This document shows, piece after piece, positions 53,181 through 61,793 of a stretch of 64,000 bases of DNA. A model generated the notes under the pieces. The model was not told the DNA's origin. It worked only from the letters and a program-made list of their open reading frames with translations, and ran no database searches. The position numbers and the translations under genes were made by a program. The stretch's first letter is position 1; the number at the start of each line of letters is the position of its first letter. The stretch is from Chitinophagaceae bacterium (GTDB lineage: Bacteria; Bacteroidota; Bacteroidia; Chitinophagales; Chitinophagaceae), in assembly GCA_004297075.1 (NCBI GenBank), contig SCVK01000396.1, forward strand, positions 62,001 through 126,000. The letters are read 5' to 3'.

Positions 53181-54188
53181 ATGAAAATGTGTGTGTTGAT
53201 TTTGTGTGTGATTATGATACCGTCGTGTTTATTTGCGCAAGGAATATCCAACGGAGAGGGTTTTCAGTTTATCCTTGACCAATTGTATAAGGATATGATG
53301 CCGATGTGCAGCAAGCTGATCGGTGTAGCAAGGGGAATCGGTGGCTTCGGCGCTTTGTGGTATATAGCCCTTCGGGTATGGAAGCATATAGCCAACGCTG
53401 AACCGGTTGATCTGTATTCTTTGCTTCGACCGTTTGTGTTGGGATTCTGTATTTTGATTTTTCCTTCTGTCATTGATCTTATTAATGGTATCCTTCAACC
53501 TATCGTAACTGTTACCGCTGCCATGGTTAAGGATTCCAATAAGGTGATGGAAAAATACCTGCAATTGCAGGATACTAGCAGTTGGGGCGTTGGTGCATTA
53601 AACCCAGCTAATTGGATTCGTGAGGCATTCCGGCAATTGCTTGAATTGGTGTTCCAGGGGGCGGCACTTATCATTAATGTGATCCGAACGTTCTACCTGA
53701 TTGTTCTTGCCATCATCGGTCCTATTGTTTTTGGGCTGTCAATTTTTGACGGGTTTCAACACCTGATAACTGTATGGCTTGCACGATATATCAATGTATT
53801 TCTATGGTTGCCGGTGGCTAATCTTTTTGGTGCCATTATTGCGAAGATCCAAGAAAACATGATGCTGGGTAATACGCCCAGTGTTACTATTCCGGGGCAA
53901 CCTTTTTCAATAACTGATTGGGCTTATTTATTGTTTCTTTTGATCGGGATCATCGGGTACTTCACAGTTCCTTCTGTCGCCAATTACATTGTCAATGCAG
54001 GCGGCGGCAATGCTTTATTACATAAGATCTCTTCTTTCACCAGTTCAGCAGCGAAGAAAACCATGAGTGCCGCAACTACCGGCATGGGTGCGGATGCACT
54101 TGGGAATAGTGCTTCAAAAATGAGTGGTAGTATGAGCGATAATGGAGTCAACAAAGGTTATTTCAAAGACAAACTAACTGGTAAGTAG
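53181..54188 (+). CDS. traJ: TraJ-like conjugal transfer membrane protein
   Basis: 335 residues, polytopic. Signal/first TM (MKMCVLILCVIMIPSCLFAQG), then GVARGIGGFGALWYIALRVW, FVLGFCILIFPSVIDLI, FQGAALIINVIRTFYLIVLAIIG, VFLWLPVANLFGAIIAK and WAYLLFLLIGIIGYF. This fits TraJ of Bacteroides-type elements (VirB6-like inner-membrane channel). The soluble tail (SSFTSSAAKKTMSAATTG) is Ser/Gly-rich. Next gene starts one base after its stop. Confidence 0.8.
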   Translation: MKMCVLILCVIMIPSCLFAQGISNGEGFQFILDQLYKDMMPMCSKLIGVARGIGGFGALWYIALRVWKHIANAEPVDLYSLLRPFVLGFCILIFPSVIDLINGILQPIVTVTAAMVKDSNKVMEKYLQLQDTSSWGVGALNPANWIREAFRQLLELVFQGAALIINVIRTFYLIVLAIIGPIVFGLSIFDGFQHLITVWLARYINVFLWLPVANLFGAIIAKIQENMMLGNTPSVTIPGQPFSITDWAYLLFLLIGIIGYFTVPSVANYIVNAGGGNALLHKISSFTSSAAKKTMSAATTGMGADALGNSASKMSGSMSDNGVNKGYFKDKLTGK

Positions 54189-54806
54189 ATGTTCAAGTCC
54201 ACACAAAATATAGATACGGCTTTTCGTTCCATGCGGATGGTTATGTTACTGGTCATTGCAGGTTGCTTATTGATCAGTTGTTATGCACTGTATCAAAATG
54301 TACAGCTCTCAGCCCGTGTACAGGATCGTGTCTATGTATTAGCTGGTGATAAGGCAATAGAAGTATTTGCATCGAATCGAAAAGACAATATCGCAGTAGA
54401 AGCCCGCGATCATGTAGCCATGTTTCATACTTTTTTCTTTTCTCTTGATCCTGATGAAAAAGCCATTGCGGCTAATCTTAAAAAGGCATTGTACATGGCG
54501 GATGGCTCGGCTAAAAAACAATACGATGACCTGGTTGAAACAGGATACATAGCGGGAATTATTTCCGGCAATATCAGCCAGCAAATAACGATTGACAGCG
54601 TAGTTGTCAATATCTCCGCACAACCCTACCTGTTTCGCTGCTATGCTACACTCAAAATCATCAGGCCAACAAGTGCTGTTACGCGAAGCCTTATTACGCA
54701 AGGTTATTTAAGAGAGATCGCACGTTCGGATCACAATCCACATGGTTTTTTGATTGAACGTTGGGAAACTCTCGAAAACAAAGATCTCAAAATTGAAAAC
54801 AGATGA
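54189..54806 (+). CDS. traK: TraK-like conjugal transfer protein
   Basis: 205 residues. Short cytoplasmic start, one TM (about 16-36: MVMLLVIAGCLLISCYALYQNV), then a periplasmic VirB8-like domain (RDHVAMFHTFFFSLDPDEKAI, QITIDSVVVNISAQPYLFRCY). Matches TraK of Bacteroides elements. Four-base overlap with the next gene. Confidence 0.8.
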   Translation: MFKSTQNIDTAFRSMRMVMLLVIAGCLLISCYALYQNVQLSARVQDRVYVLAGDKAIEVFASNRKDNIAVEARDHVAMFHTFFFSLDPDEKAIAANLKKALYMADGSAKKQYDDLVETGYIAGIISGNISQQITIDSVVVNISAQPYLFRCYATLKIIRPTSAVTRSLITQGYLREIARSDHNPHGFLIERWETLENKDLKIENR

Positions 54807-55963
54807 AAGAATATACACTTACTGAAAAACAAAACCAGTCGCGAAAATTCTGGACTTTTCTGCCGGTGCTGGTTGTGACGTTCTTAACCGTAATATTTTG
54901 GTTGATGGGTGGTGGATCTGGCGGCGCTGCGGGTGTTGTAAAAAAAAGCGGACTGAACACGCAGTTACCGAACGGGCGTGGTGCAAAGGATTCAGCAAAA
55001 GATAAACTTGCCTTTTATGTAGCGGCAGATGCGGATTCAGTTAAGCGACAGGAACAAATGCGGAATGATCCGTATATGCAACAATCTGTTAGAAGTCTGC
55101 AACAGGTTACACCTTCCTCGCAGACAGATGCAGAAGAGCAAAAAATTTATGCACGGATAGCCAGCATACAAAAGCAGGTAAATCGTTCAAGCAATGTGCC
55201 AGTTTCTCGATCAGAGGAAGGAGCGAATTTAAGTTTAGTGCCAAAGAATGAACCTGCACAGCTGCAAGGCGATCCTGAAATTGCTGCATTGAATGGGACA
55301 CTGGAAAAAATTCTTGACATACAGCATCCTGAGCGGATAAAATCAAGAACTGAAGAAAAGAAGACTACTGTGTTTATGGTGAGCAGAGAGCCGGGAAATA
55401 CGGACGATAGTTTTTTCGGGGCGAACGATACAGCGAACGGCCACGAATTGTTTTACAATGAAAAAGCACAGGCAAAAGATGTAAATGCCAATGCGATTCC
55501 GGCCGTCGTTCACGGCACACAGATGGTTCAAACCGGCGCACTCGTCAAATTCCGGTTGTTGTCAAGTATGTATGTAGCAGGTTTACAAATTCCTTCCGGC
55601 AGTTTCGTGTATGGGATTGCCTCGCTGAATAATGAACAACTGACTATTCATATTTCTTCTATCGGATATGGGAACAATGCATTCCCTGTTTCGCTTACCG
55701 TGTATAGCATGGATGGCTTGCCCGGTATTTATGCGCCCGGTTCTATTACAAGAGAAGTAGCAAAACAATCTACCGATCAGGGCTTGCAATCAATCGGCAT
55801 CCTCAACATGGAACCATCTTTAAAAGCACAGGCGACAGCAGCCGGTATCGGTGCAGCAAAAAGTCTTTTGAGTAAAAAAGCAAAGCAGGTATCTGTTACG
55901 ATCAAGGCGGGATATAGGGTCTTGCTAAAAGATGATAACCAGCAAAACGCTAACCATGAATAA
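54803..55963 (+). CDS. traM: TraM-like conjugal transfer protein
   Basis: 386 residues. One TM near the start (about 17-35: FLPVLVVTFLTVIFWLMGG), a long low-complexity periplasmic linker with Gln/Glu-rich segments, and a C-terminal VirB10-like domain: IPAVVHGTQMVQTGALVKFRLL, SSMYVAGLQIPSGSFVYGIAS, LPGIYAPGSITREVAKQS. TraM is the inner/outer-membrane bridging protein. Overlaps TraK by four bases and TraN by eight. Confidence 0.82.
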   Translation: MKEYTLTEKQNQSRKFWTFLPVLVVTFLTVIFWLMGGGSGGAAGVVKKSGLNTQLPNGRGAKDSAKDKLAFYVAADADSVKRQEQMRNDPYMQQSVRSLQQVTPSSQTDAEEQKIYARIASIQKQVNRSSNVPVSRSEEGANLSLVPKNEPAQLQGDPEIAALNGTLEKILDIQHPERIKSRTEEKKTTVFMVSREPGNTDDSFFGANDTANGHELFYNEKAQAKDVNANAIPAVVHGTQMVQTGALVKFRLLSSMYVAGLQIPSGSFVYGIASLNNEQLTIHISSIGYGNNAFPVSLTVYSMDGLPGIYAPGSITREVAKQSTDQGLQSIGILNMEPSLKAQATAAGIGAAKSLLSKKAKQVSVTIKAGYRVLLKDDNQQNANHE

Positions 55964-56735
55964 GCTCCTTGTTGTCATATTCCTGATTTTGCACTGGTCA
56001 TTGGCTGCGCAAACTTATATAGAACCTACAAGGCTGGAAGTTGGCATAAATAAAACGACCAACCTGGTTTTTCCTGCCGGTATCGTATCGGTTGACCGTG
56101 GCAATCAAAATATTGTTGTTCAAAAATCTGCTGCCAATATTTTGCGGGTAAAAGCACAGGTGGCTTTTTCAGAAGAAACCAATTTAACGGTCGTTACCAG
56201 TGACGGCAAACTCTATTCTTTTATCATCAACTATCATCCAGATCCTGCTCACCTGAATATTAATATGAGTCATTCACTTACCGTGAAAGGTGATAGTGCA
56301 ATGCTTGTTTTATGCAGCCGTGTGCTTTCTTCTCCAGCCGGGTTGTACCGGCTTCGTTATGTGAACGCGAATATGTACCTGACTGTTGCTGGATTTTACA
56401 TTTATAAACAGTTCATGTTTTGCCGTTTACGGATTGAAAATCGTTCGCAGATCGCTTATGATATTGAGCAGTTCCGTTTGTATATACGTGACAGTAAATT
56501 ATCCAAACGAACTTCTTCACAGGAAACAGAAATCAAACCTATGTATATCTCCGGTGATACCGCTGCTATTGCCGGAAAGTCCGGTCAGACAATTGTAGTG
56601 GCAGTGCCAAAATTTACTATTCCTGATGGAAAACATTTAGCTATTGAAATAATGGAACGAAACGGTGGCCGGAATCTGGCTATTAAGGCCAGGAACAGGC
56701 ATGTAGTAAAAGCAGTGTTAATCAGTACAAAATAA
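55956..56735 (+). CDS. traN: TraN-like conjugal transfer protein
   Basis: About 259 residues from the ATG at 55956 (MNKLLVVIFLILHWSLAAQ signal peptide; an earlier start would be inside traM). Mature region: TYIEPTRLEVGINKTTNLVFPA, IVSVDRGNQNIVVQKSAANIL, FMFCRLRIENRSQIAYDI, matching TraN (VirB9-like outer-membrane component). It ends just before the large mobile-element protein at 56743. Confidence 0.8.
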   Translation: MNKLLVVIFLILHWSLAAQTYIEPTRLEVGINKTTNLVFPAGIVSVDRGNQNIVVQKSAANILRVKAQVAFSEETNLTVVTSDGKLYSFIINYHPDPAHLNINMSHSLTVKGDSAMLVLCSRVLSSPAGLYRLRYVNANMYLTVAGFYIYKQFMFCRLRIENRSQIAYDIEQFRLYIRDSKLSKRTSSQETEIKPMYISGDTAAIAGKSGQTIVVAVPKFTIPDGKHLAIEIMERNGGRNLAIKARNRHVVKAVLISTK

Positions 56736-56742
56736 TAACGGT

Positions 56743-58557
56743 ATGAAAATATTATCTGAAGACGTGTTTGATTTTAGTGAGCAGTTGCACCAGGCTGCGC
56801 GTAACGATATGAATTGGTTTGCTTATGATACCAGCTTAGAATCTGTAACAGCGAGGGAAATTGATGTTTTTGCTTCAGAAAAAGAAGCCAATGAGTTTAA
56901 ATCAGAAAAGGAAAATTTTGGAGAAATCTTTCAGGTGTTACCTATTGATGCTGTATCTAGAAATGTCGATGAGATGATCATTATTGAATTACATGAAAAT
57001 GATCAGTACCCTGATATCTATATCGATGTGTCTGAGGTATTGGATATTCAAGACCGACTCAATTTTAATCAGACCGCAGAAGGCTTAGAAGAACTGATGC
57101 AAAGTTTTGATTGGTCTCATACATTTTATGACCCACTCTATGCCAATACGGAAACTGAATCAGATGAGGACAAAGCGGAACACAACCGGCTTGAATCTTT
57201 GATTGAACAGATGAAAGAAATCCATGGGTCGGGGTCCAAAGAGAAGGAATTGGTTGAGCTTCTTGCGGATCGATATTGGCGAGATCAGCCAATGGAAGCG
57301 CAGATATTATCACTTTTTGGCGCAGAGCCGAACATTCGAAATATGATCAAAGCCTCTGAACATCCTATTTCAAAAGAAGTATTAGATACCGCCGAGACTG
57401 CGCTCCTCAATGGTAATAACTGGATGGCGTATAACACACATTCGTATTTGCTGGAATTATCCGATGTGCATTTTTTTTCTACTAATGACGAAGCGAATCA
57501 GTATGCCCGTGATAATATCAGTGATCAGGATGGTTTTCGAGTGATTCATTTTAATTCTGTGCAGGATATACTTAAAGAAATCCCTTACGGTCAAATGGTT
57601 CTTGGGCCGGAGCCATCCATGCGGATAGATCCCGACAGCAATCCACTCATTAATAAAGACGGCAATGCGTTCACTGATGCATTGATAGACCATATTGAAG
57701 TGCAACAAAATCTCAACAATAAAAATCATGTTATGAACGAAAACAATTTGAATTACCTAAAAGACAATGTTAAGTTCTCTGGCTTTGGAGAATCCCTGTA
57801 TGGTGAACTGGAAAAGAACCTGAAAGAACAAAAAGCCGAGTTCCAGTTGCATTTCACAACACAGATCAACAATCGTCCATTTAATGCAACACTTCAATTC
57901 GGAAGGTCTGAGAATTCCGATATGTATTTTTTTAATAGTTACAAGGCATCCATCGAAAAAAAGAACGGCGAGAAAGTAGAGCAATCTTTCCGGTTGTATA
58001 AGGGCAAGGGTGTGAAAGCAAAGGAAGCTTATAACCTCCTGCAAGGTAGGGCTGTGTTTAAAGAATTGACTAACAAAGACGACCAACCCTATAAAGCCTG
58101 GTTACAACTTGACTTTGAAAATAAAGACAAGTATGATAATCATGCTGTGAAACAGTACCATGAGAAATACGGCTATGATCTTAAAGAAGCGGTCGCTAAG
58201 TTTCCTGTGCTGGATCTGGATGGGGGCAAAAAGGAAGAAGACCTATTAAAATCTCTGGAAAAAGGCAATACCCAATCTGTGACAATGGAGATCAATGGGA
58301 ACCCTGAAAAAATGTTTCTCGAAGCTAACCCGCAATACAAGACCATCAATGTCTACAACAGCGAGTTGAAATTAATGAAACATGAAGAACTGCCGTTGGC
58401 GCAGGGTAAGAGCAAGGAACAATCAGTATCCCAGGAAATGGGGAAGGATAACAAACCAGAAGTGAAGCAAGGGCAAAAACCGGTTGCCTCTCAAAAAGCG
58501 AATGATAGTTTGTTGCCTAAGAAAAGAACAGGCAAGAAAAACAAAATAAAAATGTAG
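56743..58557 (+). CDS. Mobile-element-associated conserved protein, 604 residues
   Basis: Three parts. The first 320 residues contain two copies of an antirestriction-like or substrate-recognition motif (QAARNDMNWFAYDTSLESV and LNGNNWMAYNTHSYLLELSD, a repeated N-W-x-A-Y). The middle (about 335-450) matches a DUF3945/DUF4099-like domain: LNYLKDNVKFSGFGESLYGELE, FQLHFTTQINNRPFNATLQFG. The tail is Lys/Gln-rich and disordered. Such proteins are typical passengers of Bacteroidota conjugative elements; function unknown. It follows traN by 7 bp. Confidence 0.55.
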   Translation: MKILSEDVFDFSEQLHQAARNDMNWFAYDTSLESVTAREIDVFASEKEANEFKSEKENFGEIFQVLPIDAVSRNVDEMIIIELHENDQYPDIYIDVSEVLDIQDRLNFNQTAEGLEELMQSFDWSHTFYDPLYANTETESDEDKAEHNRLESLIEQMKEIHGSGSKEKELVELLADRYWRDQPMEAQILSLFGAEPNIRNMIKASEHPISKEVLDTAETALLNGNNWMAYNTHSYLLELSDVHFFSTNDEANQYARDNISDQDGFRVIHFNSVQDILKEIPYGQMVLGPEPSMRIDPDSNPLINKDGNAFTDALIDHIEVQQNLNNKNHVMNENNLNYLKDNVKFSGFGESLYGELEKNLKEQKAEFQLHFTTQINNRPFNATLQFGRSENSDMYFFNSYKASIEKKNGEKVEQSFRLYKGKGVKAKEAYNLLQGRAVFKELTNKDDQPYKAWLQLDFENKDKYDNHAVKQYHEKYGYDLKEAVAKFPVLDLDGGKKEEDLLKSLEKGNTQSVTMEINGNPEKMFLEANPQYKTINVYNSELKLMKHEELPLAQGKSKEQSVSQEMGKDNKPEVKQGQKPVASQKANDSLLPKKRTGKKNKIKM

Positions 58558-58561
58558 AGAC

Positions 58562-59290
58562 ATGAATACAAAAAATATAACGCTCCTTGCGGGAATGCTC
58601 ACCCGGACAGGGTTTGATCCAGGTATTGGTTACCGTTTGTTACAGCAGGTTTGCTTCCGGCCTGCAGCTTTTTCCCTGACTGAAAAAATACAGAAGGGGG
58701 ATGATGTGTTAGCCTGCACCTTGTTTTTTGAAAATAGGAACAATGAATACAATTGTGTTTACTATGATGCAGCAATCAGTAAGCAAGCTGCCATGCCTGA
58801 ACTAACTGTCAACGGAATTAACCTGCATGAACTGGATATAGCGATGCAAAATATCAATTGGAATGCACAGAAAGCGGCAGAAGAATTTCGGTTGGACGAT
58901 GAATCGACCTGGGTAAGAGAAAAAAATATCGCACAGATCGTAACAGAGCTGACAAGACTTTCGGTGACAGAGGACGGTAAGGCGTTTTCAGATGCATTAA
59001 AAGTCAAATATTGGATAGGGGTAGGACTGGAAGCATTTGTCGGAAACTTATCTGCCATTCAAAACAGGCTGGAAGTAAGCCAGCGGTTTTATTTTTTAGA
59101 TGGTGAAGCGATTGGTGTAAATGAAGCGTATCGTTTTTTGTTGAATAAGTGGATGGAGAAGAAGATGTTAGCCAAGAAAAAAACTGATAGCCAGGAAACA
59201 GGTAGTATTAACTCTTCTGCGAGTGAAGGCAAAGAAATTAAGTTGTTGAAGAAAAAAAGAATAGGCAGGACACGTAGATCAATCGGGTAA
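58562..59290 (+). CDS. Hypothetical protein, 242 residues, mobile-element context
   Basis: Starts 4 bp after the previous gene and overlaps the next by one base. Unrecognised. N-terminus MNTKNITLLAGMLTRTGFD, helical middle (VTELTRLSVTEDGKAF, VGLEAFVGNLSAIQNRLEV), basic Lys-rich C-terminus (KKKRIGRTRRSIG). It shares the basic-tail style of the previous gene and may interact with it. Confidence 0.55.
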   Translation: MNTKNITLLAGMLTRTGFDPGIGYRLLQQVCFRPAAFSLTEKIQKGDDVLACTLFFENRNNEYNCVYYDAAISKQAAMPELTVNGINLHELDIAMQNINWNAQKAAEEFRLDDESTWVREKNIAQIVTELTRLSVTEDGKAFSDALKVKYWIGVGLEAFVGNLSAIQNRLEVSQRFYFLDGEAIGVNEAYRFLLNKWMEKKMLAKKKTDSQETGSINSSASEGKEIKLLKKKRIGRTRRSIG

Positions 59291-59577
59291 TGGAGTGCTG
59301 TAAACCGCTGGCAGATTTTTATGAAGCTATTGAAGATGATGCCAGAATTGGATCAAACCATATCAGTGTATATATGGCATTGTTGCATAAATCTGTTACC
59401 GATTCAGAAAGCAATTCCTTTTTGACCTACCGATCTGAGATTATTGGCAGAGCACGGATAAGCAGACGGACGTATAATAAGTGTATGCGGGAACTGCAGG
59501 AATTTGGGTACATCAGGTATGAACCGTCTTCCGATCCTGCACGGGCAAGTAAAGTGTATCTGAATAAATTAGTGTGA
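59290..59577 (+). CDS. Winged-helix DNA-binding protein
   Basis: 95 residues. A helix-turn-helix/winged-helix domain is visible in ISVYMALLHKSVT, SEIIGRARISRRTYNKCMRELQEFGYIRYEPS (replication-initiator or MarR-like wing). Probably a regulator of the element or of replication. One-base overlap with the upstream gene. Confidence 0.68.
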   Translation: MECCKPLADFYEAIEDDARIGSNHISVYMALLHKSVTDSESNSFLTYRSEIIGRARISRRTYNKCMRELQEFGYIRYEPSSDPARASKVYLNKLV

Positions 59578-59597
59578 AGAGATAAATGTGAGATTGT

Positions 59598-59909
59598 ATG
59601 GAAGAAATGCCCATTTTATTTCCTGTTACTCCAAAGGAGTTTTGGAAACAGCTTAGATCAATTGTGGAGGAAGTTGTGGAAGCGAAAATGAATGCCGGTC
59701 ACTCGATACCCGCTGAACTATCTGAAAAGACACTTCTAAAACCACTTGAAGTCTGTGACATTTTTCGTGTATCTAAAGCCACCTTATATGAATGGATGAG
59801 ACAAGGGCGACTCAAAAGTTTTAAGATTCGTTCTCGCAGGTATTTTGCCAGAACGGATATTGAAGCTATTATCAAAAGACAACAGCGCTATGCGGCACCG
59901 ACAGTATAG
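59598..59909 (+). CDS. Excisionase-like HTH protein
   Basis: 103 residues. The C-terminal half (LLKPLEVCDIFRVSKATLYEWMRQGRLKSFKIRSRRYFARTD) is a MerR/excisionase-type HTH_17 domain: recognition helix ATLYEWMRQG plus the wing KIRSRRYFARTDI, as in the Xis proteins of Bacteroidota elements. The N-terminus is helical. It is the last gene of the block and lies 197 bp from the tRNA-like gene. No integrase gene is seen nearby. Confidence 0.75.
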   Translation: MEEMPILFPVTPKEFWKQLRSIVEEVVEAKMNAGHSIPAELSEKTLLKPLEVCDIFRVSKATLYEWMRQGRLKSFKIRSRRYFARTDIEAIIKRQQRYAAPTV

Positions 59910-59929
59910 ATTAGATAATAAATAGCCTC

Positions 59930-59957
59930 GCCCGTCAGTTTTGATGGGCTTTTCTTT
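59930..59957 (+). terminator. Terminator after the excisionase-like gene
   Basis: 8-bp stem gcccgtca (59930-59937)/tgatgggc (59942-59949) with a 4-nt loop and a following ttttcttt run. It should end the plus-strand tra block. A second complementary pairing further on (gggctttt/aaaagccc) may help. Confidence 0.7.
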
Positions 59958-60056
59958 ATAAAAAGCCCGAAAAATGTGGTCAAATTCCTTCAATCTTTTC
60001 GAAATTTTCAGCCCTTTTTTTTGATAATCTTTACCCCATACTTTCCCCCCAAATAA

Positions 60057-60093
60057 AAAACGCCTTGTAAATTGTTGATTTACAGGGCGTTTT
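60057..60093 (-). terminator. Strong terminator for the tRNA-like gene
   Basis: Arms of 16 bases (60057-60072 and 60078-60093) with one T-G mismatch and a 5-nt loop. On the minus strand the stem is followed by a run of six T, which makes it a good intrinsic terminator about 13 bp past the RNA 3' end; on the plus strand it is weaker. Confidence 0.75.
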
Positions 60094-60105
60094 AAAAATA
60101 GAATG

Positions 60106-60277
60106 CTGTAGGGGGAGGGATCGAACCTCCACGAGGCAGTTAGCTGTAGTACAAAGTTCGGTGGTCGACCCCGGTCATCTGACTATTGCTAATCAAATGG
60201 CTCTATGCTACGTTTATCCTGTTATCCTCACCCCCGAGACAAGAGGGCATGTCTGCCAAAAATTTCATCACCCCACA
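60106..60277 (-). tRNA. Class-II-like tRNA gene with 100-nt variable-arm insert
   Basis: 172 nt on the minus strand. The acceptor stem pairs TGTGGGG (60277-60271) with CCCTACA (60113-60107), one G-T. A 3-bp D stem (ATG/CAT) has a loop with GG. The anticodon stem CCCTC/GGGGG closes a 7-nt loop TTGTCTC (apparent anticodon GTC), and the T arm GGAGG/CCTCC has loop TTCGATC. Between anticodon arm and T arm lie 100 nt, whose ends (GAGG/CCTC) can form a variable stem. The layout is Leu/Ser-like, but the anticodon would be Asp and position 37 is T, so it may be a non-canonical or degenerate tRNA. CCA is not encoded. A terminator follows. Confidence 0.5.
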
Positions 60278-60428
60278 GTATATAAGAACCCGTCGCTGTT
60301 ACATTGACAAGACAATATTACGGTAAAATCTCTATTCATTGTAAATAATTCAATAAATATTTTGATAATATAGAAAACATTTAATAAATTTGATATTGTA
60401 TTGAATAATTACAAAAATATAAATCAAT

Positions 60429-60902
60429 ATGGGGGTAAAATTGAATCTTGACAAATTGGATTTCCAGATCATCCAGGAAATGATGGAAGATGCAGAGATC
60501 TCTTATGCCGACCTGGGTAAGAAACTCTTTGTTTCCGGTGGTACCATTCATGTGCGTATCAAGAAACTGGAAGAGCTAAAGGTAGTGAAAGGTAAAAAAT
60601 TATCGGTAGATCTCAAATCACTGGGCTACGATGTGATCGCTTTTATCGGGGTATACCTCGAAAAAAGCTCTTTATACGATAGTGTGGCCAAAGAACTGAA
60701 AAAGATCCCGCAGATCGTTCGCCTCAACTATACCACGGGTAATTACAGCATGTTTGCCGAAATCGTATGCAAGGATATCCAGGAACTCCGCTTTGTACTG
60801 CACGATGAACTGCAGAAGATCAAGGGAATTGAACGTACCGAGACCTTTATCTCACTCGAAGAAAGCCTCGACCGGAATGTAGTGGTGGCGCCGCAGTCCT
60901 GA
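60429..60902 (+). CDS. Lrp/AsnC-family transcriptional regulator
   Basis: 157 residues. N-terminal HTH (LDKLDFQIIQEMMEDAEISYADLGKKLFVSGGTIHVRIKKLEELKV) and C-terminal ligand-binding RAM domain (VIAFIGVYLEKSSLYDSVA, IPQIVRLNYTTGNYSMFAEIV). It probably senses an amino acid or related metabolite and controls its own and nearby genes. The AT-rich gap before it likely contains its promoter. Normal chromosomal gene, no sign of recent transfer. Confidence 0.93.
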   Translation: MGVKLNLDKLDFQIIQEMMEDAEISYADLGKKLFVSGGTIHVRIKKLEELKVVKGKKLSVDLKSLGYDVIAFIGVYLEKSSLYDSVAKELKKIPQIVRLNYTTGNYSMFAEIVCKDIQELRFVLHDELQKIKGIERTETFISLEESLDRNVVVAPQS

Positions 60903-60929
60903 CAGGAATAAATTGTATTTTCATAGCCT

Positions 60930-61793
60930 ATGCAAAGCTCTTCTTTTAACCTGGTGACGGTGGTTGCTGCCCTGCAGAAACGCTGGACAATCATCGTGTT
61001 TTTTATCATAGCGAGTATAATGGCTGCCGCTATTACGGTGTATCTGATGCCTGCTTATTATCGGTCAACCGCTACCCTCGTATCGGCCAATCCGGTGCTG
61101 GCAGATAAAGCCAGGTTCTTCAACAGCAATATACAGAACCTGTATTCCTATTTCGGTTCAGGTGATGACCTTGACAGGATTGCCGGTATAGCGGATCTTG
61201 ATACGACTTATAAACAACTGGTTGATGAATTTGATCTCATAAATTATTATGCGCTCCGCGGCGACAGTGTTTCGTTGTTGCGAAGAAAAGCGGTGCTGCT
61301 TTTACGCAAAGATCTTTCCTTGCAGAAAACTGATAAGGATCAGTTACTCATCAAAATATGGACCCAGGACAGGAACTTATCCGCCAGACTGGTTAATCGT
61401 ATGGTAAGCCTGATAGAAGCAACCGAAACTAACCTATGGCAAACGCATTACAGGCAGGCTGTCGGAAACCTGCAACTCGCTGTTACAGGCATGGAAACGA
61501 AATACGATGCATTAAGCGATAGTTTCCGGTTGGCTACTCCTTCCCATAAGGAGTTGGTAACTGCCCAGATGCGTACCCTGCTTGATCAGTTACAGCAATA
61601 CCGGAAAACAGCAGATGAATTTACCCTGGCCATTGCCACACCACCAGCTGTTCTGTATGTATTGGAAACAGCTGTACCTGCGGCTAAGGCAGAAAGGCCG
61701 GATAAATTGGCCATATTGGTTGCAACAGGTCTGGTTTCCTGTGTGTTTATCTGTTTGCTGGTATTGGTGAATGATAGAAAGCAACCTGCCTGA
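60930..61793 (+). CDS. Wzz-like polysaccharide chain-length protein
   Basis: 287 residues. TM1 at about 18-38 (WTIIVFFIIASIMAAAITVYL), a large periplasmic helical domain (about 45-245) and TM2 near the C-terminus (about 262-282: LAILVATGLVSCVFICLLVLV), the topology of polysaccharide co-polymerases (Wzz/GumC-like). A tyrosine-kinase domain is absent. It overlaps the ligase-like gene downstream by 23 bases, so the two act in one surface polysaccharide pathway. Confidence 0.8.
   Translation: MQSSSFNLVTVVAALQKRWTIIVFFIIASIMAAAITVYLMPAYYRSTATLVSANPVLADKARFFNSNIQNLYSYFGSGDDLDRIAGIADLDTTYKQLVDEFDLINYYALRGDSVSLLRRKAVLLLRKDLSLQKTDKDQLLIKIWTQDRNLSARLVNRMVSLIEATETNLWQTHYRQAVGNLQLAVTGMETKYDALSDSFRLATPSHKELVTAQMRTLLDQLQQYRKTADEFTLAIATPPAVLYVLETAVPAAKAERPDKLAILVATGLVSCVFICLLVLVNDRKQPA

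Noticed and set aside
60106-60277. tmRNA (ssrA) as an alternative for the tRNA-like gene
   Set aside because: The anticodon arm and D arm pair in tRNA order, the length is about half of a tmRNA, and no tag-peptide frame is seen.
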